64,000 bases of DNA from Ilex aquifolium (lineage: Eukaryota > Streptophyta > Magnoliopsida > Aquifoliales > Aquifoliaceae): the NCBI GenBank assembly GCA_951799425.1, contig OX637397.1, forward strand, positions 18,552,064-18,616,063, in the 5' to 3' direction. Under the pieces are notes generated by a model. The model was not told the DNA's origin, ran no database searches, and saw only the letters and a program-made list of their open reading frames with translations. Below, in pieces: positions 1-12,155 of the stretch (the stretch's first letter is position 1; each line of letters begins with the position of its first letter). Position numbers and translations under genes: made by a program.

Positions 1-759
1 CCTCTGGGTGTTTGAGATGTATCAAGGTGTTGTAAGCGTGTCTTTACCCTTGAGAGGGCTTACATTATATAGCTATGTTGAGGCGGTGAGGCGGTGTCGT
101 GAGGAAGAGGTCTTCCACTATTTAGGTAAGTACAATCATGGTAAGAGTGGACCTCTTTGGCAAACACAATTAGGGTAGGAGTTGATCTTCGTATTCCGTC
201 ATTCTCTCCCTCGTGCTCCTATTTAGTCGGAGGAGAGTCCTGGTTGGATTGGACCTTAGGCTGGACCTTGAGTTGGAGTAGGAGTACCGGAGTCCCAAGG
301 CAAGTGGGCACCAAGGGGTAGGCGCCCAATGGGCGGCACCCCATGGTTGGCGCCCTATGGGTGGCGCCCAAGGGTGGTCATCCCCTTTGGTGTCTTCTTG
401 GGCTTAGGTGTTGACCTTCTGGCAACTTCTTTCTTGGACTTGAAGCATCATGGATGAGGAGAGAACAAGTGAGAGGTTGAGGAGGAGTGGGGAGCTCAAC
501 CATTGGGCGGCGCCCATATGATGAGGTCCAAGTGATGAGTCCAAGTGATGAGGTCCAAGTGATGAGTCCCTAGTGGGCAGCGCCCATATGGCTTGGGTGA
601 CCTCTCTTGATGCCTTCGCCTCTTCTCCATTCTCCTTAGATAGGATGACCCGGCTTGACAGGCTTTGGCGACTTGGGCTATTTCCGGGGCCCATTAGTAT
701 TTGGGTCTTTTCCCGACTTATTTTTATCGGGCTTGACACTGTTAATTTCGGGCTCATCA
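1..759 (+). mobile_element. 3' part of an LTR (probable Ty3/gypsy, non-autonomous type), cut by the window edge
   Basis: The stretch opens inside a repeat that resembles the LTR at 10525-11107 in style: a 'gggcttacat-tatatagct' block followed by GC-rich text with repeated 'ggcgccc' words (about 300-400 and 505-590). It ends in 'gggctcatca' at 759, the same kind of ...CATCA terminus, before AT-rich single-copy-looking DNA. The 5' end and any partner LTR lie outside the window, so solo LTR versus full element cannot be told. No coding capacity is seen. Confidence 0.4.
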
Positions 760-1862
760 ATTATTATTTTTCCAACAACGTCTGTGTTAGCAACTATGGT
801 AAGGGATGTGTTCTTAAAAATGACTAGGTGTAAAAGGCACGTAGCTGGTGAATTGGATTAAAGTGAAAGTCGCCAAAAACTGGTGGAACATTCTCAAAAC
901 CAATTCACTTGGGTGAGACTGAAGAGAGAACATTCCAAAGCCTCTTCGTTTTTGTTAAAACAACCGAAATGAAACAAAAAATTTGCCTGTGCGCCTAGAT
1001 ATTATCAACATTTTTTTTTTTGTCAAACCCTCAAACCCAACATTTGAACAAAGGGAAACTGTGACCATATCAAGTGTACAGCAGATCAGATTTGAGGGCC
1101 TCACATGGCCCCTGCTTCTGCTTCTTAGTCTCGTAAATAAATACATCAGCTGGGTAGCCGAGTTTTTGTTGGTGGGTATAATGAAGAAATGGTTGTGGAG
1201 ACTTGTAAACACAACATAAACTTGGAATGCACATAATCATCCATAGCCGACTTACATAGACTGAACTGGAACTCGAACTTGCCAGCAATATTACACCATC
1301 GAAACCATCCTATTAAAACTAACCCCATTTGCATATCTCGAACAAGATTTAAGTACCAATCATAACCATGAACTGGCGTTCTAACCAGAACAATTTGGTA
1401 TGGCTGTAGAGTGAATGTCCAGGTTTCATATCACATTTGATCACATACACAACAATGGTTTCTTGCCTTCACTGTTCCGCCAATCTTGTTCAAAAATCTC
1501 CAATATTCACGTGGAGACATGATATGTAGAAAAATTATATCCAATAAACTTCTAAAGAAAGCAAAACAAACTCAAATATATTATGTTTCTTAGCAAAAAA
1601 AGGAACATAGGGTACAAGAAAACAGTATTTTTCACCGAGTCAGCCATACTATATGGTATGTATTAGATCCTAGGTGCATTTGTCATTCCCAATAATGGCT
1701 TCTTATATCAAATGTAAATGAAAATGCACAGCAAATAGAGAAAACGAAACAGTCTATAGCAAACCCTTATCCTAATTACCTGAATGCAAATAAACATAAA
1801 TAAACAGACACAGATGAATCTATGTTTTGATGCATATCCACCGTGAATTTGAATGTGCAAGT
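760..1862. other. Intergenic DNA, including the 3' UTR side of the BBX24-like gene
   Basis: No convincing coding sequence in either strand. The part next to 1862 should hold the 3' UTR of the minus-strand B-box gene, but I could not place its polyadenylation site with confidence. Confidence 0.5.
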
Positions 1863-4306
1863 TCAACCAAGATCAGGGACAGTGAAATGCTCATCGTCTT
1901 CTTCGGGAATTTCAATTCTGGGCTTCTTGTGAGGCATGTAGGATTTGTTTGGTCTGTATGATGTAACATTACTTGACTGTGATGCTGGAAGCTGAGGAAC
2001 TTCCGCTGCTGCCAAGCCCTCTTGAGCAACTTGTTCACCAAAAAGACCAATGTCTGTCAACCACTCAAGCTCTCCGAACTCAAGCTGTTCCTTCTGCACA
2101 AATTGAGCAGAAGTCAACAAACTGGCATTTGTAGGAGCCAGACAAACAAATAATTAAGAAGAACAAGGCAATAACATTTGAATAACAATAGTTCAAATGT
2201 CATTCAAAGAAGAATTTTCATAGGACTGCTCAAAATTGAGATGAAACTAACAAGATATATTATATTATAAAACAGCAAAACTATTGTATGTACAAAAGCA
2301 AAAACTTTTAGACGGCTTGTAGTGAAATGAGGCCTCAAAATTCAGAACACCAATTTTGGAACAAACTATAGAAATCTATATATTTTTTCTTCTGACCCAC
2401 TCACAGAGATTTGAAAAAATGAGTATGATCCCGCCAAGGATGAGGTGTAGTTTTGTGGCTGTAGACTTCAGAGGTTCTCGCTTCTTCTCTAGTCCTTTGT
2501 TCTTGTCATGCTAGAAGACAGTATGACGAGCATGCAAACATAAACTAATGAATTTATGGCATAAAAACTTGATATGCCTATAGCTATCTTACTTTGTCGG
2601 AGGATTCAAAATCTGAAAGCTGTAGTAGGTCCTCAACAGCCCAAGACGGTGATGTTAAACCAGAACTGTTTTGTGTAGGCTTTTTCATAGCAACCTTTTG
2701 TGCAGTGTGATTGGGTGGCAGTGGCTCAAAGCAGCTCTTCTCTGTGTCCTTGGTGCAGTTTGAGCTCAGAGCTACTCGGATTCCAGTGGCTAGAAATCGC
2801 TGGTGGTTTGCAGCGTGGCTGCTGGCTGAATGGATTGGCTCATCACAATCCCGACAAAAGAGAGCTCTGTCTTCAACACAGAAAATGAATGCTGCCTTCT
2901 CCTACATGAGAAGAATTCAGGTAGGGAGAAAAAAATTATAACCAATAACACTACGAAAGCCTTCAAAATGATATATTGAGCAGATTCAATATCGATTGAT
3001 CATTAAAAAGATGACCATATCGATTTGATTCTTCTTTTCTAGGAATGGGAAAACGATTTGTCAACGTCTCATGACATTAGTTTTTCATGTCAAAATCATG
3101 TTCTTAAATTGCAAGTAGAAATCCTCTTAAGAGAGCATACATGGCACAATAGCATTGTTTGCTGTTCAAATTCAAAGAACAATAATCATCGACAACATTG
3201 AATAGTTCTTCAACCATTTTCCATGCTAATCCTCCGTTATGACATCGTATACTTCCTCTAAAGATTGAATTGCCTTCCTCTGATTGAAGGTGTTATTCTT
3301 AACTTTTTCCCAAATGTCTCTGAAATTTTCTACTCGGACTTTGTTTATATCACTTATGGATGTGCCTAATTATGTGATTAGATTCCAAAATGTTAGAATT
3401 TTTGCAGCACCTAATAGTAAGGGTCGCCGCGGACTTGACAGCATACACCCTTCTATTTAATTTATCAGTACTCTCGAGATATGTTGATATTAAAATTCCT
3501 ACATAAATAGATGAATCGGCACTTTCTAATACTTATAAGTAGCACAACATCTGATTCTCTTGTATTTATCTTATTTTTAGGTTCACCAGAGGAATGACTA
3601 ATCAACCTCATTAAAATCTATAACCACTATTTTTTCCAATCAAATCTTCACTTAAAAGTTTTCAAATCCATATACTTGGGGTTCTTCACTCCTATTCCTC
3701 TTATTTCTTTGCTACCAAACAGGTCTATCCTATCTGATCTAAGATATTCTTAATATATTCAAACAAAATATGATCATCAATTTGACCAACCTATCAAATT
3801 GCAAACAAAAGATACGGTACAGCCACCGTACCAAAAATTATAATTTTTTGAAATATAAGTTACAACTTGTGAAAGACAGGATCGATCGTAAAGCATTACA
3901 ATCGATCCTGAAAGTTACAACTTTCATAGATTAAGTTACAATTTTAAAGGTCAAATTACATCTCAAAAGAAAGAAGTTACAACTACTGAAAATTATTTTT
4001 CAGTACCGTAGACTTTCCCAATTGCAAAAGGCTACAAAAGGTAAAGAATATTAAATATGAAAGACAATAATTCTGAAACAGTAATTCAAGTAAAACAGAG
4101 AGAAAATAAGAAATTTCGTTTACTTGGCATATGTCACAAGGAGGGAGCTTGTTGGAGAGGCACTGAAGGAGTAGCCTCTGGTGCTTGCTTGCAAGCTTGT
4201 TAGCTGCATGAACTTCAACGTCACATTTTGTGCATAGTGCCGCCTCATCCGCACAACAAATAACCGTTGCTGGAGCTTTCTCACACACATCACACTGGAT
4301 TTTCAT
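1863..4306 (-). CDS. BBX24: Double B-box zinc finger protein, BBX24/STO-like (three exons)
   Basis: Exons on the minus strand are 4306-4124, 2901-2593 and 2093-1863, giving 61+103+76 = 240 residues, close to the family's roughly 240-250. All introns are GT-AG. Exon 1 starts at MKIQCDVCEKAPATVICC, the usual start; an in-frame ATG 7 codons upstream is less likely. B-box 1 lies at about residues 5-47 (CDVC, C-D zinc ligands, NKLASKHQR). B-box 2 lies at about 57-99 (CDICQ|EKAAFIFCVEDRALFC... then NHQRFLATGIRVAL). Exon 2 ends with the conserved SPSWAVEDLLQLSDFESSDK. The C-terminus carries FGELEWLTDIGLFGEQ and ends SHKKPR-like then DDEHFTVPDLG, the hallmark tail of STO/STH proteins. Known role of the family: nuclear transcriptional cofactors in light signalling, acting with HY5 and COP1, and in stress responses. 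BBX24 versus BBX25 cannot be settled from sequence alone. No damage is seen. Confidence 0.93.
3811..4013. repeat. MITE-like insert in intron 1 of the BBX24-like gene
   Basis: This piece of the 1222-bp intron is bounded by inverted 'tacggtac' words (left 3813-3820; right 'gtaccgta' at 4003-4010). It contains a short palindrome (aggatcgat ... atcgatcct, about 3880-3911) and repeated 'agttacaa' words. That fits a small non-autonomous DNA element, but I see no clear target duplication. Confidence 0.35.
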
Positions 4307-4436
4307 CTTCCTATGACTGATCTTCACTTCTTGTTTTGTATGTGTATCTATCTATCTATCTATATTTTATGTTTCTCCAATTTTTTCAGTGATCTATATA
4401 GATCAAGACACACCCATATGGAAAATGGAACACAGA

Positions 4437-4704
4437 GAGAGAGAGAGAGAGTTTCTTTTCAAGATTTAAGAGATACCCACATAAAAGAATATAATGTAAG
4501 AGGCAGAAATATTGCTGGAAAGCCCTGGAATGGTTAAACTTCAATAAAATTTCCCCAGAAAAAGAGAAAGGTTGCTACCTGTAAATTTTTTTCTACAAAG
4601 ATCTTCCTAATGCTTTGCTAGACAATCTGAGTTCAGACAAACACATGCCTGAAAAAGTATTGCTTGGTTGTGGGGGAAGGAGAGAAGAAAGAGAAAATGG
4701 GAGT

Positions 4705-4741
<37 letters not shown>
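4437..4741. repeat. Two (GA)n microsatellites in the 5' leader or promoter of the BBX24-like gene
   Basis: A short GA run lies at about 4434-4452 and a longer one at about 4710-4741. Read on the gene's strand they are CT runs 130-440 bp upstream of the start codon, a common feature of plant 5' UTRs and core promoters. A leader exon/intron may exist here ('cag' words precede the start) but is not resolved. Confidence 0.6.
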
Positions 4742-4743
<2 letters not shown>

Positions 4744-5667
4744 ATATGAAGAATCTGGACAGGTTGAGAAGGTGAAGTGAATGGTGCAGAATTTAAGAGG
4801 CTGAGGCAGTGGAGATAAGGATTTGGATCCGCATATGACTTGCTAGAAATTTCGTTGAAGCAGCACAGCTACGTGGGGTCACCCATATGTGGCTGTGGAC
4901 AACACAACAGTATAAATGGCCAAAAATATTTGGCTTTATTTTAAGATCTTCGAAGTATCTTGAATCTTGCCGACTTGTGTGCATAGCTAAATCAGGGCAT
5001 AGAATATTGCAAGAAAAATAATTTTAGATATATATATTTTATAATTAAGTAATAATTAACAAGTGTAAAATTTTATTATTATAAATTATTTTATAATTGT
5101 GGCAATTAACACCTTTAAATAATTTAAATCAAAACATATGACTAAAAATAATGTTTTGTATGGTACTAGAAAAAAATATTTTTTTGCTTTTTTTTCCCCC
5201 CCAAAGAATAAACAAATTTAATTATTTATTGCAGAGGGGGACATGGTTCAATCTGGGTTATTAGCTGTCTCTCTTAAATGAAACAAGACTTTCAAGTATT
5301 GAAATTGAACAAGAGTTATATTTATTTGTTCCACTACAATCATTATACAATATGTCTGGTCAGGATCAACTGGAATGAGTTGGCTTGGATAATGACAATT
5401 CATGATTTATACATTTCAAGATCCCATAAAAATATCTATTACACTTTCCTTTCATAATTTTGTAATTAATTTTAATTTTTTATTTATTTGTTATGCACTG
5501 ATGATTAAATACTAACCTTGACGCTATTGCTTAGTAGATTTCAATTTCTTATTAAACAAAACACAAAAAAAAAAAATGAGTGGCACCAAATATTTTTAAT
5601 TTTATATGATATGATATGATATTTGGCAAAATGATTAATTCAAATATTTCTCGGACTTTCTAACAAT
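4742..5667. other. Upstream intergenic DNA of the BBX24-like gene
   Basis: AT-rich. An ACGT-core element ('ctacgtgggg', 4868-4877) lies about 565 bp upstream of the start codon. ACGT-core sites are the class bound by HY5-type bZIP factors, which suits a light-regulated gene, but function here is only inferred. No gene seen. Confidence 0.35.
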
Positions 5668-7455
5668 TTTTTTGGACATAATTTGTATATCGGCACCAGT
5701 TAGACATATATGACGTTGACTTAATATCTATAATATAAAACAGAAAAAATTTTAATGAGTTCATTCGACGGTCTCAATAAGACTCATCTAATGGTCACGA
5801 ACATCTCTCTTAAAACCATTCACATTGTACCGTACTTTCAGGCATGGGTTACCTCTAGTATGATTACAATATGTCTGTGAAGATACTTATCAAGTGGTTG
5901 AGATACCATTAACACAACCTTTTGGAATTTACCCTCCTTTTTTTTTCAATGGCACTACATAGATCTTATCACTTTGTACAAGATTTTTCCGTTTGCCCCT
6001 TCAAAGTTTAAAAGACTTACATCACACATTGAATTTCTCAAAAGGATAATGGACTTAACAATGAGACGTTGTTTGATTTCTTTCTACTCAAAAATCATAA
6101 TATCACTTTCCACCTAAACCTTAGTCAATGATAAATCCGCTTTGGCGTATTACCAAGTTTCATGTTGACATGTAACACTCCCCTTCTTGGCTTTTTCATA
6201 CACTTGCCGGAGAATGTCCTATGGGACTGTTTGGTAAGTGAGATTTTTTTTGTTGGGGGGGGGTGGGCTTTGGAAGATGGGAGTTAGGGAAAAAATAGTC
6301 TAAATGATACACAAAATTCATATTTGGCCAAAAATTTAAAGTCTGGGTTATCAAGTCTAGCCCGTTATTGGCCCGGACCTTAAACCCTAGATCATGGGTT
6401 TCATCAAACCCATGAGGGGGTGGGTTTCGGAGGAGAGTTAACGGATTCAAGATACAAAAAAATAATTTTTTTGGACATAATTTGTATATCGACACCAGTT
6501 GGACATATATGACGTTGACTTAATATCTATAATATAAAACAGAAAAAATTTCAATGAGTTCATTCGACGGTCTCAATAAGACTCATCTAATGGTCACGAA
6601 CATCTCTCTCAAAACCATTCACATTGTACCGTACTTTCAGGCATGGGTTACCTCTAGTATGATTACAATATGTGCAATCATCCTCTTTTTTTATGATAAC
6701 CCAGCTGTCATATTGGATCACAAATAATACGTTATCCTGCTCACTCACCGGACTAATGTTGGACCTTGTATAAAACAACCTCTCTATACAACGGGATAAA
6801 TCTATAAATGGTGGCCCTAAGAAGATGAACACTTCGTGGGATATTCGAACCCTTATCCTACGTCTGTGAAGATACTTATCAAGTGATCGAACTACCATTA
6901 AGATAACCTTTTGGAATTTATCCTCCTTTTTTTTAAATGGCACTAAATAGATCTTATCACTTTGTACAAGATTTTTCTGTTTGCCCCTTCAAAGTTTAAA
7001 AGACTTACATTTCACTTTGAATTTCTCAAAATGATAATGGACTTAACAATGAGACGTTGTTTGATTTCTGTCTACTCAAAAATCATAATATCACTTTGCC
7101 ACCTAAACCTTAGTCAATGATAAATCCGTTTTGGCGTATTACCAAGTTTCATGTTGACATGTAACACTCCCCTTCCTAGCTTTTTCATACACTTGTTGGA
7201 GAATGCCCTATGGGGCTGTTTGGTAAGTGGGATTTGGGGGGGTGGGGGGGGGGGGGCGCTTTGGAAGATGGATTAGGAAAAAATAGTCCAAATGACACAC
7301 AAAACTCATGTTTGGCCAAAAATTTAAAGTCTGGTTATCAAGCTCAGCCCGTTATTGGCCCGGATCTTAAACCCTAAATTATGGGTTTCATCAAACCATG
7401 AGGGGGTGGGTTTCGGATGAGGGTTAACGGATTCAGGATACAAAAAGACAATTAT
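5668..7455 (+). repeat. Local tandem duplication of a roughly 0.8-1.0 kb repeat with a Helitron-like 5' word
   Basis: Unit 1 (about 5668-6474) and unit 2 (about 6475-7455) match closely over nearly their whole length. Both start near 'caccagtt-gacatatatgacg', share the text from 'gagttcattcgacggtctc' onward and end in the same 'gttaacggattca' block. Unit 2 has about 190 bp (6670-6860) missing from unit 1. Each unit contains 'atctataatataaaacag' (about 5726 and 6518), which resembles a plant Helitron 5' end (A|TC). No matching hairpin/CTRR 3' end was found, so a Helitron is only a suggestion. Confidence 0.6.
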
Positions 7456-8556
7456 ACCCCATATGTATGTAAACATGGGTTTAGATTAGATTGGTGAAGG
7501 GGCAAAATAGTCATTTATATATAAATATACTATCATAATAGTGATATATTCGTGGACATACCAAACATGGGTATGAATTGTATTTAATGTTGAATCTCAT
7601 CTTTGTAAAGAGGTGTTTGAGTTTGGAAGGGTTTGAAAAAATCAATCAAAATCCTTTCCAAAAATCCATCCAAACAAGTCCTAGGGAGTAAAGGTTAACC
7701 TTGAAATTTTATTGTTTGGAACCAAGTGTGTCATGTGTGATGGTGACAGAGATTTTTTTAGGATGATGTTTCACATTGTTACTATTTAAAGAAATTTAGA
7801 TTGTAATATGAGACTTTTAATTTTTAAAGGGGTAAAGTAAAAATTTTAAGCTTATAATACATGATACATTCGTTAAAAAGGATAGTAAACACTCATATTG
7901 TTGGTGAAATTGAAGGTTGAAAGTGTTGCCTTTTCCTTTCAAGTTAAGTTGCAGATTTCTAGATATGCAATGTTTATGTGGTGGCAATGCTACCAAAAAG
8001 CAGTTGTTATGTCATAGAATCGAGAAAATATTACATACTTTGTAAGTACCAAGTTGGTACCCACTTGTATTACTCAACGCCAATAATAAATTGTCATTTC
8101 AATAAAATGTCGGGTAGTATCAAGGAATTGTTAAATCCAGTCATTTTAGTAGATTTTATTGACGGAAGCGACAAAAGTTTCTTTTTCGTTATCTCCCTCT
8201 GCGTGTCACTTTTTCTCATTCCGCCTGGTTAGAATATCTCCGAGATGTTAAAATTGAGATGTCAAATTTAAATTTAAAGACTTACATGTAGAATTTGATA
8301 TTTTCACCTCATTGTATTTTAACTGATATATCAAAATAATTTATTTTATTATATCTTCATCTTTTACCTTCACATTTTGTTTGGAAGCTTTTGCATTAAT
8401 TTTTTTTTACTGAATAAAATAATGCATTTAAGAGATTTGTCATAAAAAAAAAAAGATATGTCAAATTTGATATACGACCAAATTTCATTTTGCCACCTAA
8501 GTATTTAGCATCTCCATTGGAGAAGTAGCAATTGTCAAATATGACAGTTGAGAGCT
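7456..8556. other. AT-rich intergenic DNA
   Basis: No gene or well-bounded repeat seen. Short open frames such as 7978-8232 show no recognisable protein features. Confidence 0.4.
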
Positions 8557-8868
8557 CTAGTTAGGGCTGATAATCAAACCGAGCTTGTCGAGGTTATTTT
8601 TTTAAACAAATTTAAAAAATTGTTTAAGTTTGACTTGTTTAGAAAATGTGTCGAGCGCGAACCGAGCAAAAAACGATTCGAACCCGAGTCGAACCCGAAT
8701 AACTCGACTATTTTACATATAAACGAGCCGCGTCTATTAGACTTGTTTTTTAAGTTAGTCTAAAAAATTGTTCAAGCTCGGCTCGTAAAATTGTTCAAGC
8801 CGAGCTCAAGTTAAACCTTATCCGAGCCAAGCTCAAGTAACTCGGCTCAATTATCAATCTTAATTCCA
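8557..8868. mobile_element. Short TIR element, hAT-MITE-like
   Basis: The ends are imperfect inverted repeats: left 'agggctgataatcaaaccgag' region, right 'ctcggctcaattatcaatctta'. The interior is built from 'cgag/ctcg' words typical of a widespread family of small plant non-autonomous hAT-type elements. I find no perfect 8-bp target duplication, so the element is old or its ends are misplaced by a few bases. Confidence 0.45.
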
Positions 8869-10519
8869 ATCGGCTTTTGAGATGCCTATTGGAATTGCTC
8901 TTAGTGTTTCTTTGCCAAAATGTGATTTTTGGTACTACATTTTCACTTTTTATCTAATAAAAATTTAACTATTTATTTAGCCCTTAAACTATATTGTTTG
9001 TGTCAATTTAACCCATAAATTATGCAATTTAACTTAATGTGGCTCTTTCATTTAAATTCTATGTTAAATTTGATGGAAACCCTCACGTGTATATTACATG
9101 AGTCAGAGATTAGGTTATAAATCAGGGGCCATGTTATGTGCCAGTGAAAGTATCTATCAAATTTAGCGACTTTGGACAGAAGAGCCACATTGAGTTAGAT
9201 TGTATAATTTAGGAACTAAATTCACATAAAACATAATTTAGGGACTCAATTAACACAAATAATATAATTCAAAGATTAAATAGATAATTAACTCTTATAA
9301 CTTAGTTTTTTCTTTCTTGTTAGGTCACAAACCATATGATTTTCTTTTCTTCTTCACCGATTGCGTATTGGTGTATCTCAACTCTCATCTTACCAGTGCA
9401 TGTGTGTGTTTCATGCGTATATGTATAGGTGGGTGAGATTTATGAATGTCATGGTACATGCATGTGACCATCTTATTAAATTTCGGAAGGTACATGTGAC
9501 CATCTTATTAAATAAATGACAAGTACATGATAAGTGAATTAAATAATGTCCTGTTAATACATAGAGACCTAATAAAAACAAATATTCATTAGTTTATTTG
9601 AAAAAGTATGCTAAATTATCCCACAAGTAACCCATTTTCTTTGATATGAAGAATTAGGAAATGTCTATAGGATTAAAAAGAATTTGACACCATAAAAATG
9701 ACAAATTAAGATAAAAAATTATAGTTGTTGCGGTTTTATTAAACAAAAATAGAGTAATGATGCGATAAATTAATTTTTGGTACATATTTGAACAGCGACA
9801 AGTCATACCACCAACTCTATCCACTAGCTCTGCCCAATAAAAAAAAATTCATGAACATTGTTTTTACCACGTTGAAGAAGTAATATCACTGCAAAAGCAA
9901 AACTAATCCATTAGAGAATGATCGACAAATTTTGTTTTTTCGAACAGCCACAAGCAAGACCACTAGCTCTATCCATATCTTACAATAACACCATCAATGA
10001 GCTCCACAAATGTCGACAAATATATGCACAATAATCCCAATGGTAGCACCACTCACCGCTACATTAATGTCGTTAAAGTTTTTTTTGGGTAAGTAATGTC
10101 ATTAAAGTTACGTTTTCATTACGTCCAAAATATTTTTCACATGAATGTAAATTAGCATTGGCCAAATCAGTCTAAATTAGCATTGTCAACATGTAATTTA
10201 TCCAAAATAATGCATTGATTTACAATTTTCACTCAATTGACATTGTAACTATTGTCCCGAAATGCTTGATTCATGTCTTGCAAATTAGGAGAATTTGAAC
10301 TTCCTATGTCATAGTTGCAATAACCTTGCAAGATTATAATTTTTTCTATTAGTTTATCTAGTATATATATAAGAAGGTACAATTACGCAAGTTAGAAATT
10401 AGAAGTATATTTGACTCAAATGGGGCACAGAGAAATTGGTTTGCAATCAATTTGTAAAAGGAATATTCGAGTATTGAAACATTTACATCTGTATTAAATG
10501 TAACAACAGTTAAAAAATA
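8869..10519. other. AT-rich intergenic DNA
   Basis: No coding region recognised in either strand. Around 8960-9290 there are diffuse inverted words ('atttagggactcaatt' against 'aatttaacccataaatt' style text) suggesting an old MITE, but ends could not be placed. Confidence 0.35.
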
Positions 10520-10524
10520 AGACC

Positions 10525-11107
10525 TGATGATGCACAAAATCGACTTTGCACACCACTAGTCAAGTAATTTGGAAATTAAGCAATAATTAAAGTAGAGAGA
10601 GACGGGATTTATAGTGGTTCGGTCAATTTGACCTACGTCCACTTTGGAATGGCAGAGAGTTGCCGGTATTTTATTGATTCCGGTGAACGGAGTGTTACAG
10701 ATTGGAGAGGAAGAGGAGTTCTATGCTCTGTAGAAAGTGATGCCCCCCAAGTGTTGGTGGGGCTTACATTTTATAGTCATTCTCGAACAGAGTGGAGCTA
10801 TTAAGTGGTAAATATCTGGCTATCCTGGTGGAACTTGCAGATTCTCCTCAACGGGTGTGGCCGTTGAGGAGCTCCCCACAAGACTCGGTCCAAGTTAACT
10901 GCTTCCAATGTGGTAGAGAAGGTAAGGGTGCTCTCTGGATCTTTGTAGCTAAGCCGAGGCAGCTCCATGGTGCACTTAATTGAGCTTGAGTCTTATTGGA
11001 CCTGAGTCTTCATAAGTTTGAGCCTTTAATTGCAACTGGGCTTCAGTATGGTTTTGGGCCTTTTGGGCCTTTTCACATAAATTAGGTCATTTGGGCTTGG
11101 CCCATCA
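10525..11107 (-). repeat. 3' LTR of the gag-only gypsy element
   Basis: It is 583 bp, TG...CA bounded, and nearly identical to 16255-16837. An AGACC duplication sits just outside. The short open frame inside (10792-10983) also occurs in the other LTR and is not a gene. Confidence 0.9.
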
Positions 11108-11280
11108 TTTGCCCCCCAATGCCCCTGTGTTCAAGGAAACTTGGAAAAGAGGGCATTAGTTTACATCTTGAGTTTTAGGTGGTGGAGACTTCCTTTGCTA
11201 GATGACTCTTCCCTTACACGATGCATTTTTGCTTTTGGGCAGTTTTGGCAAGATCTTCAACCCAAGTGGGTGTGCAGGGA

Positions 11281-11605
11281 ATGCGGAGCAGCCCCTTGGT
11301 CGTGCAGCGGAGGCGGAGCAGCCCCTTGGGCGTGCAGCGGAGGCGGAGCAGCCCCTTGGGCGTGCAGCCGAGGCGGAGCAGCCCCTTGGGCGTGCAGCAG
11401 AGGCGGAGCAGCCCTTTGGGCGTGCAGCGGAGGCGGCGCCTTGGGCGTGCAGCCGAGGCGGAGCAGCCCCTTGGGCGTGCAGCAGAGGCGGAGCAGCACT
11501 TTGGGCGTGCAGCCGAGGCGGAGCAGCCCCTTGGGCATGCAGCAGAGGCGGAGCAGCCCCTTGGGCGTGCAGCCGAGGCGGAGCAGCCCTTTGGGCGTGC
11601 AGCCG
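11281..11605. repeat. 30-bp minisatellite, about 11 copies
   Basis: The unit is 'aggcggagca gccccttggg' followed by 'cgtgcagcgg' or a variant. Copies are head to tail, with one 25-bp short copy at 11431-11455 and single-base variants (cgg/ccg/cag) in the last triplet. Because 30 is a multiple of three, several frames stay open on both strands and produce spurious repetitive ORFs. It lies in the element's non-coding 3' part, between gag and the polypurine tract. Confidence 0.92.
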
Positions 11606-11889
11606 AGGCGGAGCTGATTTGGGTTGTTTTGGCGAGCAGGCTAGTGCCTTGGGCGAGCCTGGGCTACCTTGGGCGAGCTTGAGACTGCTGGGCGCCTAAG
11701 AGGTTTGGGCGCCTGAGAGGTGTTTGGGCGCCCGAGGAGTGCTGTAAGGTTTAGGCTACTCAGGTTGGGTGCCAATGGAGAGGCCCCGATTGTTGACATT
11801 CAATCTAATGTAGTCCCTCGGGTTGCAGACTACCTGAGTTTCAATATCCTGCCTTTTAAGACCGAGCTTTTGACGACCCATGAGAGAGT

Positions 11890-12155
11890 CCTTAAGCTTG
11901 AGGTATAGGCTGCCTGTTTGAGAACAGTGCAGAGGTAGGTGAGCTGCCTGCTTGAGAGCAGTGCAGAGGTAGGCTGCCTGCTTGAGAGCAGTGCAGAAGT
12001 AGGCTGCCTGCTTGAGAGCAGTGCAGAGGTAGGCTGCCTGCTTAAGAGCATAGCAGAGATATGTTAAGCTTTTTGGCGACCCGCGAGAGAGCCGCTAAGC
12101 TGGAGATAGGATGCCTGTTTGAGAACAGTGCAGAGGCAGGTCTGGCTTTTGGCGA
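11890..12155. repeat. Second 30-bp tandem repeat, about 5-6 copies
   Basis: The unit is 'aggctgcctgcttgagagca' plus 'gtgcagaggt'. Copies run from about 11908 to 12055, with a diverged outlying copy at about 12108-12140. The tract overlaps the last codons of the gag frame, so the gag C-terminus grew out of, or into, the repeat. Confidence 0.8.

Noticed and set aside
11281-11605. Regular array considered as a CRISPR-like repeat
   Set aside because: There are no unique spacers between units; it is a direct tandem minisatellite in a plant retroelement.
11141-11699. Overlapping repetitive frames on both strands at the minisatellite
   Set aside because: They are produced by a 30-bp repeat whose period keeps all frames open. 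It lies in the non-coding 3' part of an LTR element.
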